Of a stretch of 64,000 nt of DNA, positions 35,598 to 43,712 are shown in pieces (the first letter of the stretch is position 1; every line of letters starts with the position of its first letter). The notes under the pieces were generated by a model. The model worked only from the letters and a program-made list of their open reading frames with translations, had not been told where the DNA came from and ran no database searches. The position numbers and the translations under genes were made by a program. The stretch is from Prado023 sp963788325 (GTDB lineage Bacteria; Actinomycetota; Actinomycetes; S36-B12; CAIYMF01): positions 124,001-188,000 of the forward strand of contig CAWBGJ010000008.1 of assembly GCA_963788325.1 (NCBI GenBank), read 5' to 3'.

Positions 35598-37037
35598 GTG
35601 ACCGTTTCCCGATCGGTCCTGCTCCAGGGGATGCCGGCGAGCAGGAGGGTGTCGGCCGGCGAGGTCGCGAGCCTGAACCGTCTGGCCGGACGGGTACTGG
35701 TGGTCCTGGACGACGACCCCACGGGCACCCAGTCGGTGGCGGATCTCCCGGTCCTGTTGAACTGGACGACCGATTCGCTCCGGTGGGCCCTGGCCCAGCG
35801 CGCGCCCGCGGTCTACGTGGTGACCAACACCCGAAGCCTCGGCGCAGCTGATGCGCGCCAGCGCACCGAGGAGGTGGCTCGTGCAGCGCTCGTCGCGGCG
35901 GAGCAGATCGGTGTGCGCGTGGACTTCGTGTCTCGGTCGGACTCGACCTTGCGCGGTCACTTCCCGCTCGAGACCGACACCCTCGCCCAGGTGCTCCGGT
36001 CCGGGACCGGGGCGGCCCCGGACGGAGTCGTCCTCGTGCCGGCCTTCCCGGACGCGGGCCGGATCACGATCGACTCGGTCCACTACGCCGGCAATTCGTC
36101 GGACGGGTACACGCCGGTGGGAGACACCGAGTTCGCGGCAGACGCAACGTTCGGGTATTCAGCGTCGGACCTGCGTGACTGGGTCCAGGAGATGACCGCT
36201 GGTCGGTACGCGGCACGTGACGTCGCTCGGGTCGACCTGCGGACCCTGCGCACCGACCCCGACGCGACCGTTCGTGTCCTTCGTGGGCTCAGCGAGGCAC
36301 AGCCCGTCGTCATCGACGCCGTGGACGAGAACGACCTGCGCCTGCTGGCGGTGGCCCTGTACGCCGCACAGGCGCAGGGCAGCCGGTTGATCCTGCGGGT
36401 CGGGCCGCCGTTCGTCCGAGCGGTCATCGGCCAGGCCCTCCCCACGCCGCTCACCGTGGCCGACATCGCCGGGATCCGGTCGGGTGCGCCGACCGGCGGG
36501 GCACCCGGGGGGCTGGTCGTGGTCGGCTCGCACGTCTCGTTGACGACGCGCCAGCTCGACCACCTCGTGGAGCGGACCGGCCCCACCGACCTGGAGCTCG
36601 ATGTACCGGCCCTGCTCGCCGGCGGCGCCGAGCACCAGGTGCGCGACCTGGCCCGCGCAGCGGCCGAGGCGCTCGGCGCCGGGAACGTCATCGTCGGCAC
36701 CTCCAGGGCGCTCGTGCGCACCGACGACGCTGACGAGTCGCTTGCTATCGCGCGCACGGTGTCCGACGCGATGGTCGAGGTCGTCGGGCAGATCCTGGCC
36801 GCCCGCCGACCGAGGTTCGTGGTCGCGAAGGGTGGGATCACCTCGTGGGATGTCGCGGCCCGTGGGCTGTCGATCGGGCGGGCCATCGTCCGAGGTCCGA
36901 TGCTGCCGGGCATCGTCTCCGCCTGGGAGCCCATGGACGGACCAGCGCAGGGCATCCCCTACGTCGTGTTCGCCGGCAACGTCGGCGGGGTCGAGTCGCT
37001 CGCCGAGGTCGTCGACGCCCTGTCGGTGGGACCGTGA
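35598..37037 (+). CDS. otnK: Four-carbon acid sugar kinase (OtnK/DUF1537 family)
   Basis: 479 residues. The N-terminal SBD-like domain has VLDDDPTGTQSVADLPVLL and FVSRSDSTLRGHFPLETD, the family hallmarks. The C-terminal nucleotide-binding domain has VVVGSHVSLTTRQLDHL, VAKGGITSWDVAARGL and VFAGNVGG. Known members phosphorylate D-erythronate, D-threonate or L-threonate derivatives at O4. GTG 35598 follows GAGGAGG. The next gene is an erythronate-type dehydrogenase 67 bases downstream, so the likely path is D-erythronate to 3-keto-erythronate to its 4-phosphate. The aldolase or isomerase usually required is not adjacent. Confidence 0.87.
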   Translation: MTVSRSVLLQGMPASRRVSAGEVASLNRLAGRVLVVLDDDPTGTQSVADLPVLLNWTTDSLRWALAQRAPAVYVVTNTRSLGAADARQRTEEVARAALVAAEQIGVRVDFVSRSDSTLRGHFPLETDTLAQVLRSGTGAAPDGVVLVPAFPDAGRITIDSVHYAGNSSDGYTPVGDTEFAADATFGYSASDLRDWVQEMTAGRYAARDVARVDLRTLRTDPDATVRVLRGLSEAQPVVIDAVDENDLRLLAVALYAAQAQGSRLILRVGPPFVRAVIGQALPTPLTVADIAGIRSGAPTGGAPGGLVVVGSHVSLTTRQLDHLVERTGPTDLELDVPALLAGGAEHQVRDLARAAAEALGAGNVIVGTSRALVRTDDADESLAIARTVSDAMVEVVGQILAARRPRFVVAKGGITSWDVAARGLSIGRAIVRGPMLPGIVSAWEPMDGPAQGIPYVVFAGNVGGVESLAEVVDALSVGP

Positions 37038-37104
37038 GAGGGTCGTGACGACGGGGTCGCACCGGACACCCGGAGGGCCCTGACTGCTGGTGGGAGGCAA
37101 CCGC

Positions 37105-38121
37105 ATGCGCGTCGTCATCACGGGAGGTCACGGGTTCATCGGCAGGTCGCTCGCCCGGGAGATCCTCGCCCGCGGCTCGCTTCGGGGCCACCCGGTGGAC
37201 GAGCTCATCCTCGCGGACAAGGTCGCGCCGAGCCCCGCCGATCCCGAGCTCGAGGATTCCGGTGCCGTCCGGACCGTGCTCGGTGACCTCGACGACACCA
37301 TGACGGTGCTGTTCGCCGACCCCGTCGATGTCGTGTTCCATCTGGCCGCCGCGGTCTCCGCGGAGTGTGAACGCGACTTCGACCTGGGCATGAGCAGCAA
37401 CCTGGCCGGCACCCGCGCGGTCCTCGACGCAGCACGCGCGCAGGCGGCCGGTGGCGGGCCGCTGGTCACGATGCTCTTCGCCAGCAGCGTCGCCGTCTAC
37501 GGCAGCGATCCCACCGTCCCCCTGCCCGATGTGGTGTCGGAGGCGACGATGCCGATTCCGCAGTCGAGCTATGGCGCCCAGAAGCTGGCGTCGGAGACGC
37601 TCATCGCCGACTACACGAGGAAGGGATTCGTGGATGGCCGAGTGGTGCGCCTGATGACCGTCGCCATCCGGCCCGGACGGCCCAACGCCGCCGCCTCGGG
37701 CTTCGTCTCCGGCATCGTCCGCGAGCCGCTGGCCGGACTGGAGGCGACCTGCCCGGTGGCACCGGACCTGCTGGTGGCCATCGCGTCCCCGCGCGCGACC
37801 GTGGCCGGCATCCTGACGGTCACCGAGGCCTCGCGGGGAGCGGCGCGCGGCCAGCTGTCCGGTCGGATGCCGGTGAACATGCCCGCACTGACCGTGAGCG
37901 TGGCGCAGCTGCTCGCGGCCCTCGCGATGCTCGCCGGGGACCAGGTGGCCGGGCGGGTGCGGATGCAGCGCGATCCGGTCATCGAGGAGATCGTCGCGTC
38001 CTGGCCGGCCCGGTTCGACAACTCGCGGGCGGCTGCCCTGGGCATCGCACCCGATCCCGATGTCGAGTCAGTGATTGCCCAGTACCTGGACGATCATCGC
38101 GAAGCCCTCGGTGGGCTCTGA
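37105..38121 (+). CDS. denD: NAD-dependent epimerase/dehydratase, D-erythronate dehydrogenase-like
   Basis: 338 residues. Short-chain extended Rossmann enzyme: ITGGHGFIGRSLARE (glycine-rich NAD loop), VVFHLAAAVSAECERDFDLG, ASSVAVYGS and the catalytic YGAQK (Tyr-x-x-x-Lys). The start MRVVITGG at 37105 follows GGGAGG by seven bases. The C-terminal region (VRLMTVAIRPGRPNAAASGF) matches DenD, which oxidises D-erythronate to 3-keto-D-erythronate, better than UDP-sugar epimerases. Pairing with OtnK supports this; substrate stereochemistry is an inference. Confidence 0.83.
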   Translation: MRVVITGGHGFIGRSLAREILARGSLRGHPVDELILADKVAPSPADPELEDSGAVRTVLGDLDDTMTVLFADPVDVVFHLAAAVSAECERDFDLGMSSNLAGTRAVLDAARAQAAGGGPLVTMLFASSVAVYGSDPTVPLPDVVSEATMPIPQSSYGAQKLASETLIADYTRKGFVDGRVVRLMTVAIRPGRPNAAASGFVSGIVREPLAGLEATCPVAPDLLVAIASPRATVAGILTVTEASRGAARGQLSGRMPVNMPALTVSVAQLLAALAMLAGDQVAGRVRMQRDPVIEEIVASWPARFDNSRAAALGIAPDPDVESVIAQYLDDHREALGGL

Positions 38122-38179
38122 CGGCGACTCACGCCGGCGTGGATCGCCTGCGTCGCGACCTGGACGGCGGGTCGTCGCC

Positions 38180-38851
38180 CTAGGCTCCCGGGGCGGTCGA
38201 ACCGGTCTGGGAGAAGGGTGCGCCGGTCACCAACTGGATCACGCGCCGGGCTATCGCCACCGCATGGTCGGCGTAGCGCTCGTAGTAGCGCGACATCAGG
38301 GTGGTGTCGATCGCCGGTTCGACACCATGGGTCCACGTCGGGGACAGGACCGCGGTGAACAGGTCCCGGTGGAGTTGGTCCATCTGGTCATCCATCGCCA
38401 GGATCTCGGTGGCCTGCGTGAGGTCCCAGCTCTTGAGCAGGGCCGCGGTCCGGGTCGCCATCTGGTGGGCCACCGCCCCCATCTCGGCGAACTGCGGTCG
38501 CACATCCTGCGGGATGCTCGGGGCCGGGTGGCGCATCCGCGTCAGCTTCGCCACATGGTCTGCCAGGTCGCCCATCCGTTCCAACGAGGAGGAGACCTGC
38601 ATCGAGGTGACGACGAGGCGCAGGTCCCGGGCGACTGGTTGCTGGCGGGCAACGGCGTCGTAGCAGGCCGACTCGATCTGCCCGGTCAGATCGTCGAGCT
38701 CGTCGTCGCCGGCGATCACGGACTCGGCTGCGACCAGGTCGGCGTCGAGCATCGCCTGGGTGGCGGCCTGCATCGCCGACCCCGCCTTGACTGCCATCTC
38801 GATGAGCAGCTCGCGGATCCCGAACAGCTCGTGCTCGAACGCCTCACGCAT
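38180..38851 (-). CDS. phoU: PhoU, phosphate-signalling regulator
   Basis: 223 residues, two PhoU repeats of three helices each, with metal-binding motifs ExxxD-type in SSLERMGDLADHV and SRYYERYADHAVAIARRV. PhoU links the PstSCAB phosphate importer to the PhoR sensor and dampens the phosphate starvation response. Start MREAFEHELFGIREL matches actinobacterial PhoU exactly. Neither pst nor phoR is in the window, which is common for actinobacterial phoU. Convergent with denD. Confidence 0.95.
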   Translation of the reverse strand: MREAFEHELFGIRELLIEMAVKAGSAMQAATQAMLDADLVAAESVIAGDDELDDLTGQIESACYDAVARQQPVARDLRLVVTSMQVSSSLERMGDLADHVAKLTRMRHPAPSIPQDVRPQFAEMGAVAHQMATRTAALLKSWDLTQATEILAMDDQMDQLHRDLFTAVLSPTWTHGVEPAIDTTLMSRYYERYADHAVAIARRVIQLVTGAPFSQTGSTAPGA

Positions 38852-39027
38852 GTCGACACGCCTCCGTCGTCTGTGGCGGCCCGGCGCGGGCCAAACTCAG
38901 TACGACTCTACCTACCCGACACGCGAAGTCGCCGGAGCGCAACCCCGCAACCCAGGTGCTTTCGTCCGGGGAGGGGGAGGTGCCCGCCAGCTTCTGTTGG
39001 CCGTTCGGGCGCGGTGGGGCGCCGCAG

Positions 39028-39831
39028 TCACCCCGCCTGCGCGGTCGGTTCGCGCTCGTAGAGGTGGCGGGCCCAGAGGTAGCCGACCAGTGAGAGCGCC
39101 GCGCACCACGCCAGGGCGATGAGGACCGTGGAGGTGTCGGGCGTGCTGTCGAGCAGCCCGCGGACCCCTTCGATCATGGGCGTGAACGGCTGGTGCTCGG
39201 CGAACCAGCGCAGCCCCACGGGGTACGACTCGGCGGGCACGAATGCTGTGCTCAGGAACATCAGGACGATCAGCAGCAGCGGGGTGTTGCTCGCGGTCTC
39301 GACGCTGCGGGAGTTCAGGCCGAGGGCCAGGCAGAGCCAGACGACGGCGAAGGAGATCGCCAGGGTGAGTCCGAAGGCTGCTAGCCACCCCTGCGCCCCG
39401 CCGCCGGGTCGGTAGCCGAGCAGCACCGCAACTGCGCTGACCACGACCAGGACGAAGGTCGCTTGCACCATGCTGCCGAGCACCTCTCCGGCGAGGACTG
39501 CGGACCGCGCGATCCCCATGGTTCGGAAGCGGTACATGATTCCCTTGGTCCGGTCGGCGGCCGCCGAGATCGCGGTCCCGAGGCCGACGCTGGCGACGGC
39601 GAACAGCAGGATGCCGGGCACCACGTAGGCAAGGTAGGTCGCGCGGCCACCGTTGGTGAGGTCCGGGCTGACCCCGGCACCGAGCGTCTCGCCGAAGACG
39701 AAGACGAAGAGCAGCAGGATCAGTACGGGCTGTGCGACCAGCATGACGGTCAGCGAGGGGTAGCGCTGGATGTGCCGGAGGTTGCGCCGCAGCATCGTGG
39801 CGGTGTCTCGGGCGGGTAGGGCGATGCTCAT
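39028..39831 (-). CDS. ABC-2-type exporter permease (DrrB-like)
   Basis: 267 residues, six membrane segments. Typical DrrB features are RNLRHIQRYPSLTVMLVAQP at the start, PGILLFAVASVGLGTAISAAAD, the motif DRTKGIMYRFRTMGIARSAVL and PVGLRWFAEHQPFTPMIEGVR near the end. With the upstream ATPase it forms a daunorubicin-resistance-type efflux pump. Last gene of a four-gene minus-strand operon, overlapping the ATPase gene by four bases. Substrate unknown. Confidence 0.93.
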   Translation of the reverse strand: MSIALPARDTATMLRRNLRHIQRYPSLTVMLVAQPVLILLLFVFVFGETLGAGVSPDLTNGGRATYLAYVVPGILLFAVASVGLGTAISAAADRTKGIMYRFRTMGIARSAVLAGEVLGSMVQATFVLVVVSAVAVLLGYRPGGGAQGWLAAFGLTLAISFAVVWLCLALGLNSRSVETASNTPLLLIVLMFLSTAFVPAESYPVGLRWFAEHQPFTPMIEGVRGLLDSTPDTSTVLIALAWCAALSLVGYLWARHLYEREPTAQAG

Positions 39832-40790
39832 GCCGGCGCCTCCGTGTTCGGTGTGGTTGGGGCCGTCGCGTGCCCGGTCAGGGCGAGGAACACGTCGTCC
39901 AGGTCCGGGCTGTGCACCGTGATGTTGGTGACGTCGGCCTCATGGGGGGTCAGCCGATCCAGCGCACCGCGCAGGGAGGTGACGCTGCCGTCGATCGGGA
40001 TGGTCAGCGCGCGGTGCTCGGTGTCCGCGTGGCTGCCCAGTGCGTCGGCAGCGGTGACCAGGCGCTCCTCGGAGTCGAAGGTGACCCGGACATGCCCGCC
40101 GGGCACCTGGCGCTTGAGGGCCTCAGGGGTGTCGTTGGCAACGACGCGTCCAGCGTCGAGCACGACCACGCGGTCGGCCAGTTCGTCGGCCTCGTGGAGG
40201 TACTGGGTGGTGAGCAGGATGGTGACGCCCTCGCGCACGTGGCCGCGCACGATCTCCCACACGGTGCGCCGGGATCGGGGGTCCAGCCCCGTGGTGGGCT
40301 CGTCGAGGAAGATCACCTTCGGCCGTCCGATGAGGGTCATCGCGAGGTCCAGTCTGCGGCGCATGCCCCCGGAGTAGGTGGTGGGCACCCGGTCGGAGGC
40401 CTCGAGCAGCTCGAACGTCTCGAGCAGCTCGTCGATCCGGGCATGGCCAGAGGCGGGGGGCAGGTGGTGCAGGTCGGCCATGAGGGCGAGGTTCTCCCGT
40501 CCGGTGAGCAGGTCGTCCACCGCCGAGAACTGGCCGGTGACCCCGATGAGCCCGCGGACCGCGTCGGCCTCGTGCACCACGTCGTGACCCAGCACGCGCC
40601 CGACGCCAGTCGTGGGCTTGATCAGGGTGGACAGGATGTTCACCATCGTGGTCTTGCCCGCGCCGTTGGGGCCGAGCAGGGCGACGGCCTCGCCCTGGCC
40701 CACCTGGAGGTCCACCGTGTCGAGGACGGTGGCCTCGCCATAGCAGCGGGTGAGGCCGACTGCCTCGATCGCCGGCGCTGCCGAGTTCAT
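39828..40790 (-). CDS. ABC exporter ATP-binding protein (DrrA-like)
   Basis: 320 residues. Walker A GPNGAGKTTM, Q-loop GVTGQFSAVDDLLTGRENL, signature YSGGMRRRLDLAM, Walker B VIFLDEPTTGLDP, H-loop LLTTQYLHEADELAD. The C-terminal domain includes VTNITVHSPDLDDVFLALTG, the DrrA-specific regulatory tail. Four-base overlaps join it to the DUF4097 gene before it and the permease after it, so the three are translated together. Confidence 0.95.
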   Translation of the reverse strand: MNSAAPAIEAVGLTRCYGEATVLDTVDLQVGQGEAVALLGPNGAGKTTMVNILSTLIKPTTGVGRVLGHDVVHEADAVRGLIGVTGQFSAVDDLLTGRENLALMADLHHLPPASGHARIDELLETFELLEASDRVPTTYSGGMRRRLDLAMTLIGRPKVIFLDEPTTGLDPRSRRTVWEIVRGHVREGVTILLTTQYLHEADELADRVVVLDAGRVVANDTPEALKRQVPGGHVRVTFDSEERLVTAADALGSHADTEHRALTIPIDGSVTSLRGALDRLTPHEADVTNITVHSPDLDDVFLALTGHATAPTTPNTEAPA

Positions 40791-41668
40791 GGTCGCGTCG
40801 TCCCGTCGGGGTCCGGGGTATCGCTGATCCGCCGGATGCGGATGTCGCCGTAGGAGGTGCGCCCGGCGATGCGCACCGAGGGCCCGGCGGCTGGAGCCTC
40901 GGCAGTGGGGACGAACTCGCTGGCAACCCGGCCGTACTTCGTGTCGAGGTCCAGCCAGACGGCACGGCCGTCCGGGATGCCGACCTCGAGGTCCCCGTGC
41001 GAGGTCTTGAGGTCGATGTCGGACCCGGTGGCGACCCCGATGACCACGGCCCCGTGGGCGGTGCGGGCATCGACGCTGCCAGCCACAGCCTCGGCCTCGA
41101 TGCGGCCGTGCCCGGCGCGGACCCGGAGGTCGCCGCCGACCCGGCCGATGCGCGGACCGGTGCTGCCGCTCTTGATCGCGAGGTCGCCGGTGGTCGAGGC
41201 GATCTGGGTGTGGCCGGCCGGCGTCTCGATCAGGGCATCGCCGGCAACGTGGCCGACCGTGATGTCGCCGGTGCCGCTGCGCGCATCGAGCGTCCCGGTG
41301 TCACCGAGGCGGATGTTGCCGGCGCCGGTGCGGATCGTGCAGTGCGCGAGGGTGCCGGTCGCGGCTACGTTGCCCGCGCCCAGCTCGGCGCGCACGGCTG
41401 ATCCGGTCGGCAGGCTGACGGCGATGTCCAGGCTGGGGGAGTTGAGGATCCGCGCCAGCAGGCTCGGCGTGGGGGCGGTCACCCGCAGTTGGTCGCCGAG
41501 CAGCTCGACGCGCGTGGCCTCGGCGACCTCGACGTGGGCATGGTCGTCCGGGTCGGTCGGGCGCACGTCGACCACGGTGTCGGGTCGGTCGCTGGCCACG
41601 ATCTGGACGTCAGCGTAGTTCGCCTCGATGGTGAGTGCGATCGGTGTGGGGGTGGGGAAGGTACGCAT
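40787..41668 (-). CDS. DUF4097-family beta-repeat protein
   Basis: 293 residues made almost wholly of short beta repeats: GNVAATGTL, GAGNIRLGDTG, GTGDITVGHVAGD, TTGDLAIKSG, AHGAVVIGVATGS, SHGDLEVGIPDG and SYGDIRIRRI. This right-handed beta-helix-like array is the DUF4097 (putative adhesin) family. No signal peptide or membrane segment, so it should be cytoplasmic. Function unknown. It lies between a ribbon-helix-helix regulator and a DrrAB exporter, and its ends overlap the ATPase gene, so it probably senses or scaffolds within that system. Confidence 0.85.
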   Translation of the reverse strand: MRTFPTPTPIALTIEANYADVQIVASDRPDTVVDVRPTDPDDHAHVEVAEATRVELLGDQLRVTAPTPSLLARILNSPSLDIAVSLPTGSAVRAELGAGNVAATGTLAHCTIRTGAGNIRLGDTGTLDARSGTGDITVGHVAGDALIETPAGHTQIASTTGDLAIKSGSTGPRIGRVGGDLRVRAGHGRIEAEAVAGSVDARTAHGAVVIGVATGSDIDLKTSHGDLEVGIPDGRAVWLDLDTKYGRVASEFVPTAEAPAAGPSVRIAGRTSYGDIRIRRISDTPDPDGTTRP

Positions 41669-41682
41669 TGTGTTCCTTTCGT

Positions 41683-42222
41683 CTACTGCGCCCAGCCGGT
41701 GACACGCCTCGAGCCTCGGCGTGTGGCGGCTGGGGGGCTGGGTGCGCGGGGCGGGAGGGGTGCTGTCGGCACGAGCGCAGCGGTGGCGGCGCGCACGAGC
41801 CAGGCGTTGACCGAGCGGCCCTCGCGTAGCGCCGCCGCCTCGACCCGGGACTTCAGCGAGTCAGGCATGCGCAGGTTGATCCGGGTGCTGGCGCCGTCGT
41901 CTGGCTCCGCCATCTGCGGGTCGACCGGGACCGGTAGCGGCATCGGGTGCGGGTCCGGGTCGGTGGCCGGTGGCGTCGCGGTGAGGCCCTCGATGACGAA
42001 GCTGGGTTCCCCGCCGCGCAGCCGGACCTCCACCGAGCCGGGGGCCAGCTCGAGGGTGAGCTCGTCCGCGGCGGCGGACAGTGCCTCGAGCAGCGCCAGT
42101 CGGACGGCCGAGCGCAGCGGCAGGACCAAGCGCTCGGCCAGGGCCTGGGCCTCGGGACCGCCGGGAGCGGCGGCTACGGCCATCTGGCGGGTGATGTCCT
42201 CGACGTAGCGATCCAACTGCAT
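41683..42222 (-). CDS. Ribbon-helix-helix DNA-binding regulator
   Basis: 179 residues. The N-terminal part (YVEDITRQMAVAAAPGG, then ERLVLPLRSAVRLALLEALS) is helical. After a Pro-rich linker (residues 84-103), residues 113-150 form an Arc/CopG-type fold: the DNA-contacting strand TRINLRMP, then SLKSRVEAAALREGRSVNAWLVRAATAAL. The C-terminal tail is Arg/Pro-rich. Three 11-base direct repeats span its start codon, exactly the sort of array such dimers bind, so it should repress its own operon (DUF4097 and the DrrAB exporter). The transcript appears leaderless. Confidence 0.8.
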   Translation of the reverse strand: MQLDRYVEDITRQMAVAAAPGGPEAQALAERLVLPLRSAVRLALLEALSAAADELTLELAPGSVEVRLRGGEPSFVIEGLTATPPATDPDPHPMPLPVPVDPQMAEPDDGASTRINLRMPDSLKSRVEAAALREGRSVNAWLVRAATAALVPTAPLPPRAPSPPAATRRGSRRVTGWAQ

Positions 42223-42258
42223 GGCATCACTATGGCATCAGTTTGGCACCACTGGCAA
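42219..42258 (-). promoter_or_regulatory. Leaderless promoter and three 11-base direct repeats of the RHH operon
   Basis: On the minus strand: -35-like TTGCCA (42253-42258), 18-base spacer, -10-like CATAGT (42229-42234), six bases, then ATG at 42222. Across this run three 11-base units in tandem (plus strand GCATGGCATCA, CTATGGCATCA, GTTTGGCACCA; 42219-42251) share the core TGGCAyCA. The last unit contains the start codon. One repeat per helical turn suits cooperative ribbon-helix-helix dimers. Confidence 0.65.
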
Positions 42259-42289
42259 ACCGAAGTGGCGCAGCGGCGCGGTGTGGGCC

Positions 42290-42489
42290 GGCTGGGCTGG
42301 TTGGGCGGGCGCGGTCCGCCGGCTCCGAGGCGCGCCGACCTGCCGGTCGAGCTGTACGCGGCGCACGGGGGCAGCTTCCCGATCCGGATCAGGGATGTCG
42401 GTGTCGTGGGAGCGGTGACCGTCTCGGGGCTGCCCCAGGCAGCCGACCATGCGCTGGTCGTCGAGGCCCTGCGCACCTTCCTCAGCTGA
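42290..42489 (+). pseudogene. UPF0303/heme-degrading-domain protein, C-terminal fragment
   Basis: The end of an open frame reads LPVELYAAHGGSFPIRIRDV, then GVVGAVTVSGLPQAADHALV and VEALRTFLS, ending at TGA 42487-42489. AAHGGSFPI and GVVGAVTVSGLPQ-x-x-DH are hallmarks of the C-terminus of the UPF0303/GlcG-like family of about 160 residues. The N-terminal hundred residues are missing; upstream sequence is the RHH operon promoter, read on the other strand. A truncated gene left at an old junction. Confidence 0.65.
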
Positions 42490-42550
42490 TCGCCGGGGCT
42501 CCTCGAGCGAGCCCGGCACCTGCCTGTGCGGCTGGCCGCGCGCGCGGGGG

Positions 42551-43147
42551 CTACTGCCCGGGCATCAGGTAGGACCCGGACTCGGGGCGCCAGCCGGCGG
42601 GCGGATCCTCGCCGACCCGTCCGTCGATGGCCTCCCGGAGCAGGTCGGCATGCCCCGTGTGCCGGCCGTACTCCTCGACGAGGTCGAAGACCAGCCGGCG
42701 CAGGCTCGCGTGCTGGCCGTCGCCACCAGCGGCGTGGACCAGTTGATCCAGGCCACCCTGAGCCACGGCGCCCTGGTAGACCTCTCGGGCCGCGGCAACG
42801 GCCTGGTCGTAGCCGGCATAGAGAGCCTCGGCGCTGTCCTGGGCCGCGGACGTGAAGTCCCATCCCGGGTGGGCCTCCCAGTCCACGGCCTCCCACGGAG
42901 TGCCCGGCGACTGGCCCGCGAACTTGAACCGCGAGTGGAAGGCCTCGACCAGGGCAAGATGCTTGAGCAGGCCCCCGAGGGTCAACGTGGAGCTGGCGAC
43001 CGTCACGCGCAGCGCGCGGCCATCGAGACCATCGGCCTTCCAGCGGAACGTCGTGCGCAGCCGGTCCAGCGCGCCGAACAGGTGCTCGACCTCAGTGCCG
43101 GCCAGCGGGGGCTCCCAGGGGGAGTCAGGTGAGGACACGGCGCACAC
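42551..43147 (-). CDS. DinB/DUF664-family protein
   Basis: 198 residues from GTG 43147 (GTG 43138 also possible). Helical-bundle protein of the DinB-like superfamily, DUF664 branch: EVEHLFGALDRLRTTFRWKA at the start, LTLGGLLKHLALVEAFHSRF with a metal-ligand His, and HASLRRLVFDLVEEYGRHTG-HADLLREAIDG with two further His. These three His usually bind a divalent metal. Members include thiol-dependent transferases (mycothiol and bacillithiol types), but the substrate here is unknown. Immediately followed by the arr pseudogene upstream on the same strand. Confidence 0.82.
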   Translation of the reverse strand: MCAVSSPDSPWEPPLAGTEVEHLFGALDRLRTTFRWKADGLDGRALRVTVASSTLTLGGLLKHLALVEAFHSRFKFAGQSPGTPWEAVDWEAHPGWDFTSAAQDSAEALYAGYDQAVAAAREVYQGAVAQGGLDQLVHAAGGDGQHASLRRLVFDLVEEYGRHTGHADLLREAIDGRVGEDPPAGWRPESGSYLMPGQ

Positions 43148-43148
43148 C

Positions 43149-43612
43149 CTAATCCTCGATCACATCCAGGCCCTGCTCGCGCAGCCGGGCCAGGTTCGCC
43201 AGCATGGCGGCGAGCACCGCGGGGTCGTGGCCCACCCAGGTGTCCGACTCGGCGACGATGCGCACCGGGTGCCGGGTCCGGTAGGACTGTGTGGGGTTGC
43301 CCGGGAAGCGCTTGTTGGTCACGTTGGGGTCGTCCTCGAACGGGCCCAGCGGCTCGACGACGTAGATGTGCCCGCGCTCGTCGCTGCCGGCCAGCGCGGT
43401 GGCCAGCTTCGGCGCCGCGCGGCGGCCGTCTCCACGAGTGCGCTGAAGTAGAGGTTGTTCGAGACCCGGCCCTGGTGGAAGTTGGAGCCGTGGCCGGCCA
43501 CGAGTTCGTCGCCGACGTCGAACGCGGTCCTCGTGCCGTGGTAGAACGGGCCCTCGACGTGCGCGCAGCGGTCATAGGTGACCGGGATGTGGGTGCTGGG
43601 CTGCTCGTCCAT
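43149..43612 (-). pseudogene. arr: Rifampin ADP-ribosyltransferase (Arr), frameshifted
   Basis: Arr inactivates rifampin by ADP-ribosylating its C23 hydroxyl. From ATG 43612 the reading starts EQPSTHIPVTYDRCAH and passes GPFYHGTRTAFDVGDELVAG (His-Gly of the NAD site) and RVSNNLYFSALVETAAA. The frame then breaks near 43420. One frame away it continues LATALAGSDERGHIYVVEP, GPFEDDPNVTNKRFPGNPTQ and SYRTRHPVRIVAESDTWVGH to a stop at 43149-43151. The net change is one lost or two gained bases. About 154 residues when joined, normal for the family. Confidence 0.82.
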
Positions 43613-43712
43613 GGTGTGGCTCCTCGTTCGGCACCGACGCAGCAGGTGAGGCTAGCGTGTCGGCTGCCGGTCACGCCGCCCGCACGTCGGAGTGACCATT
43701 TTGCCCCGCAGG

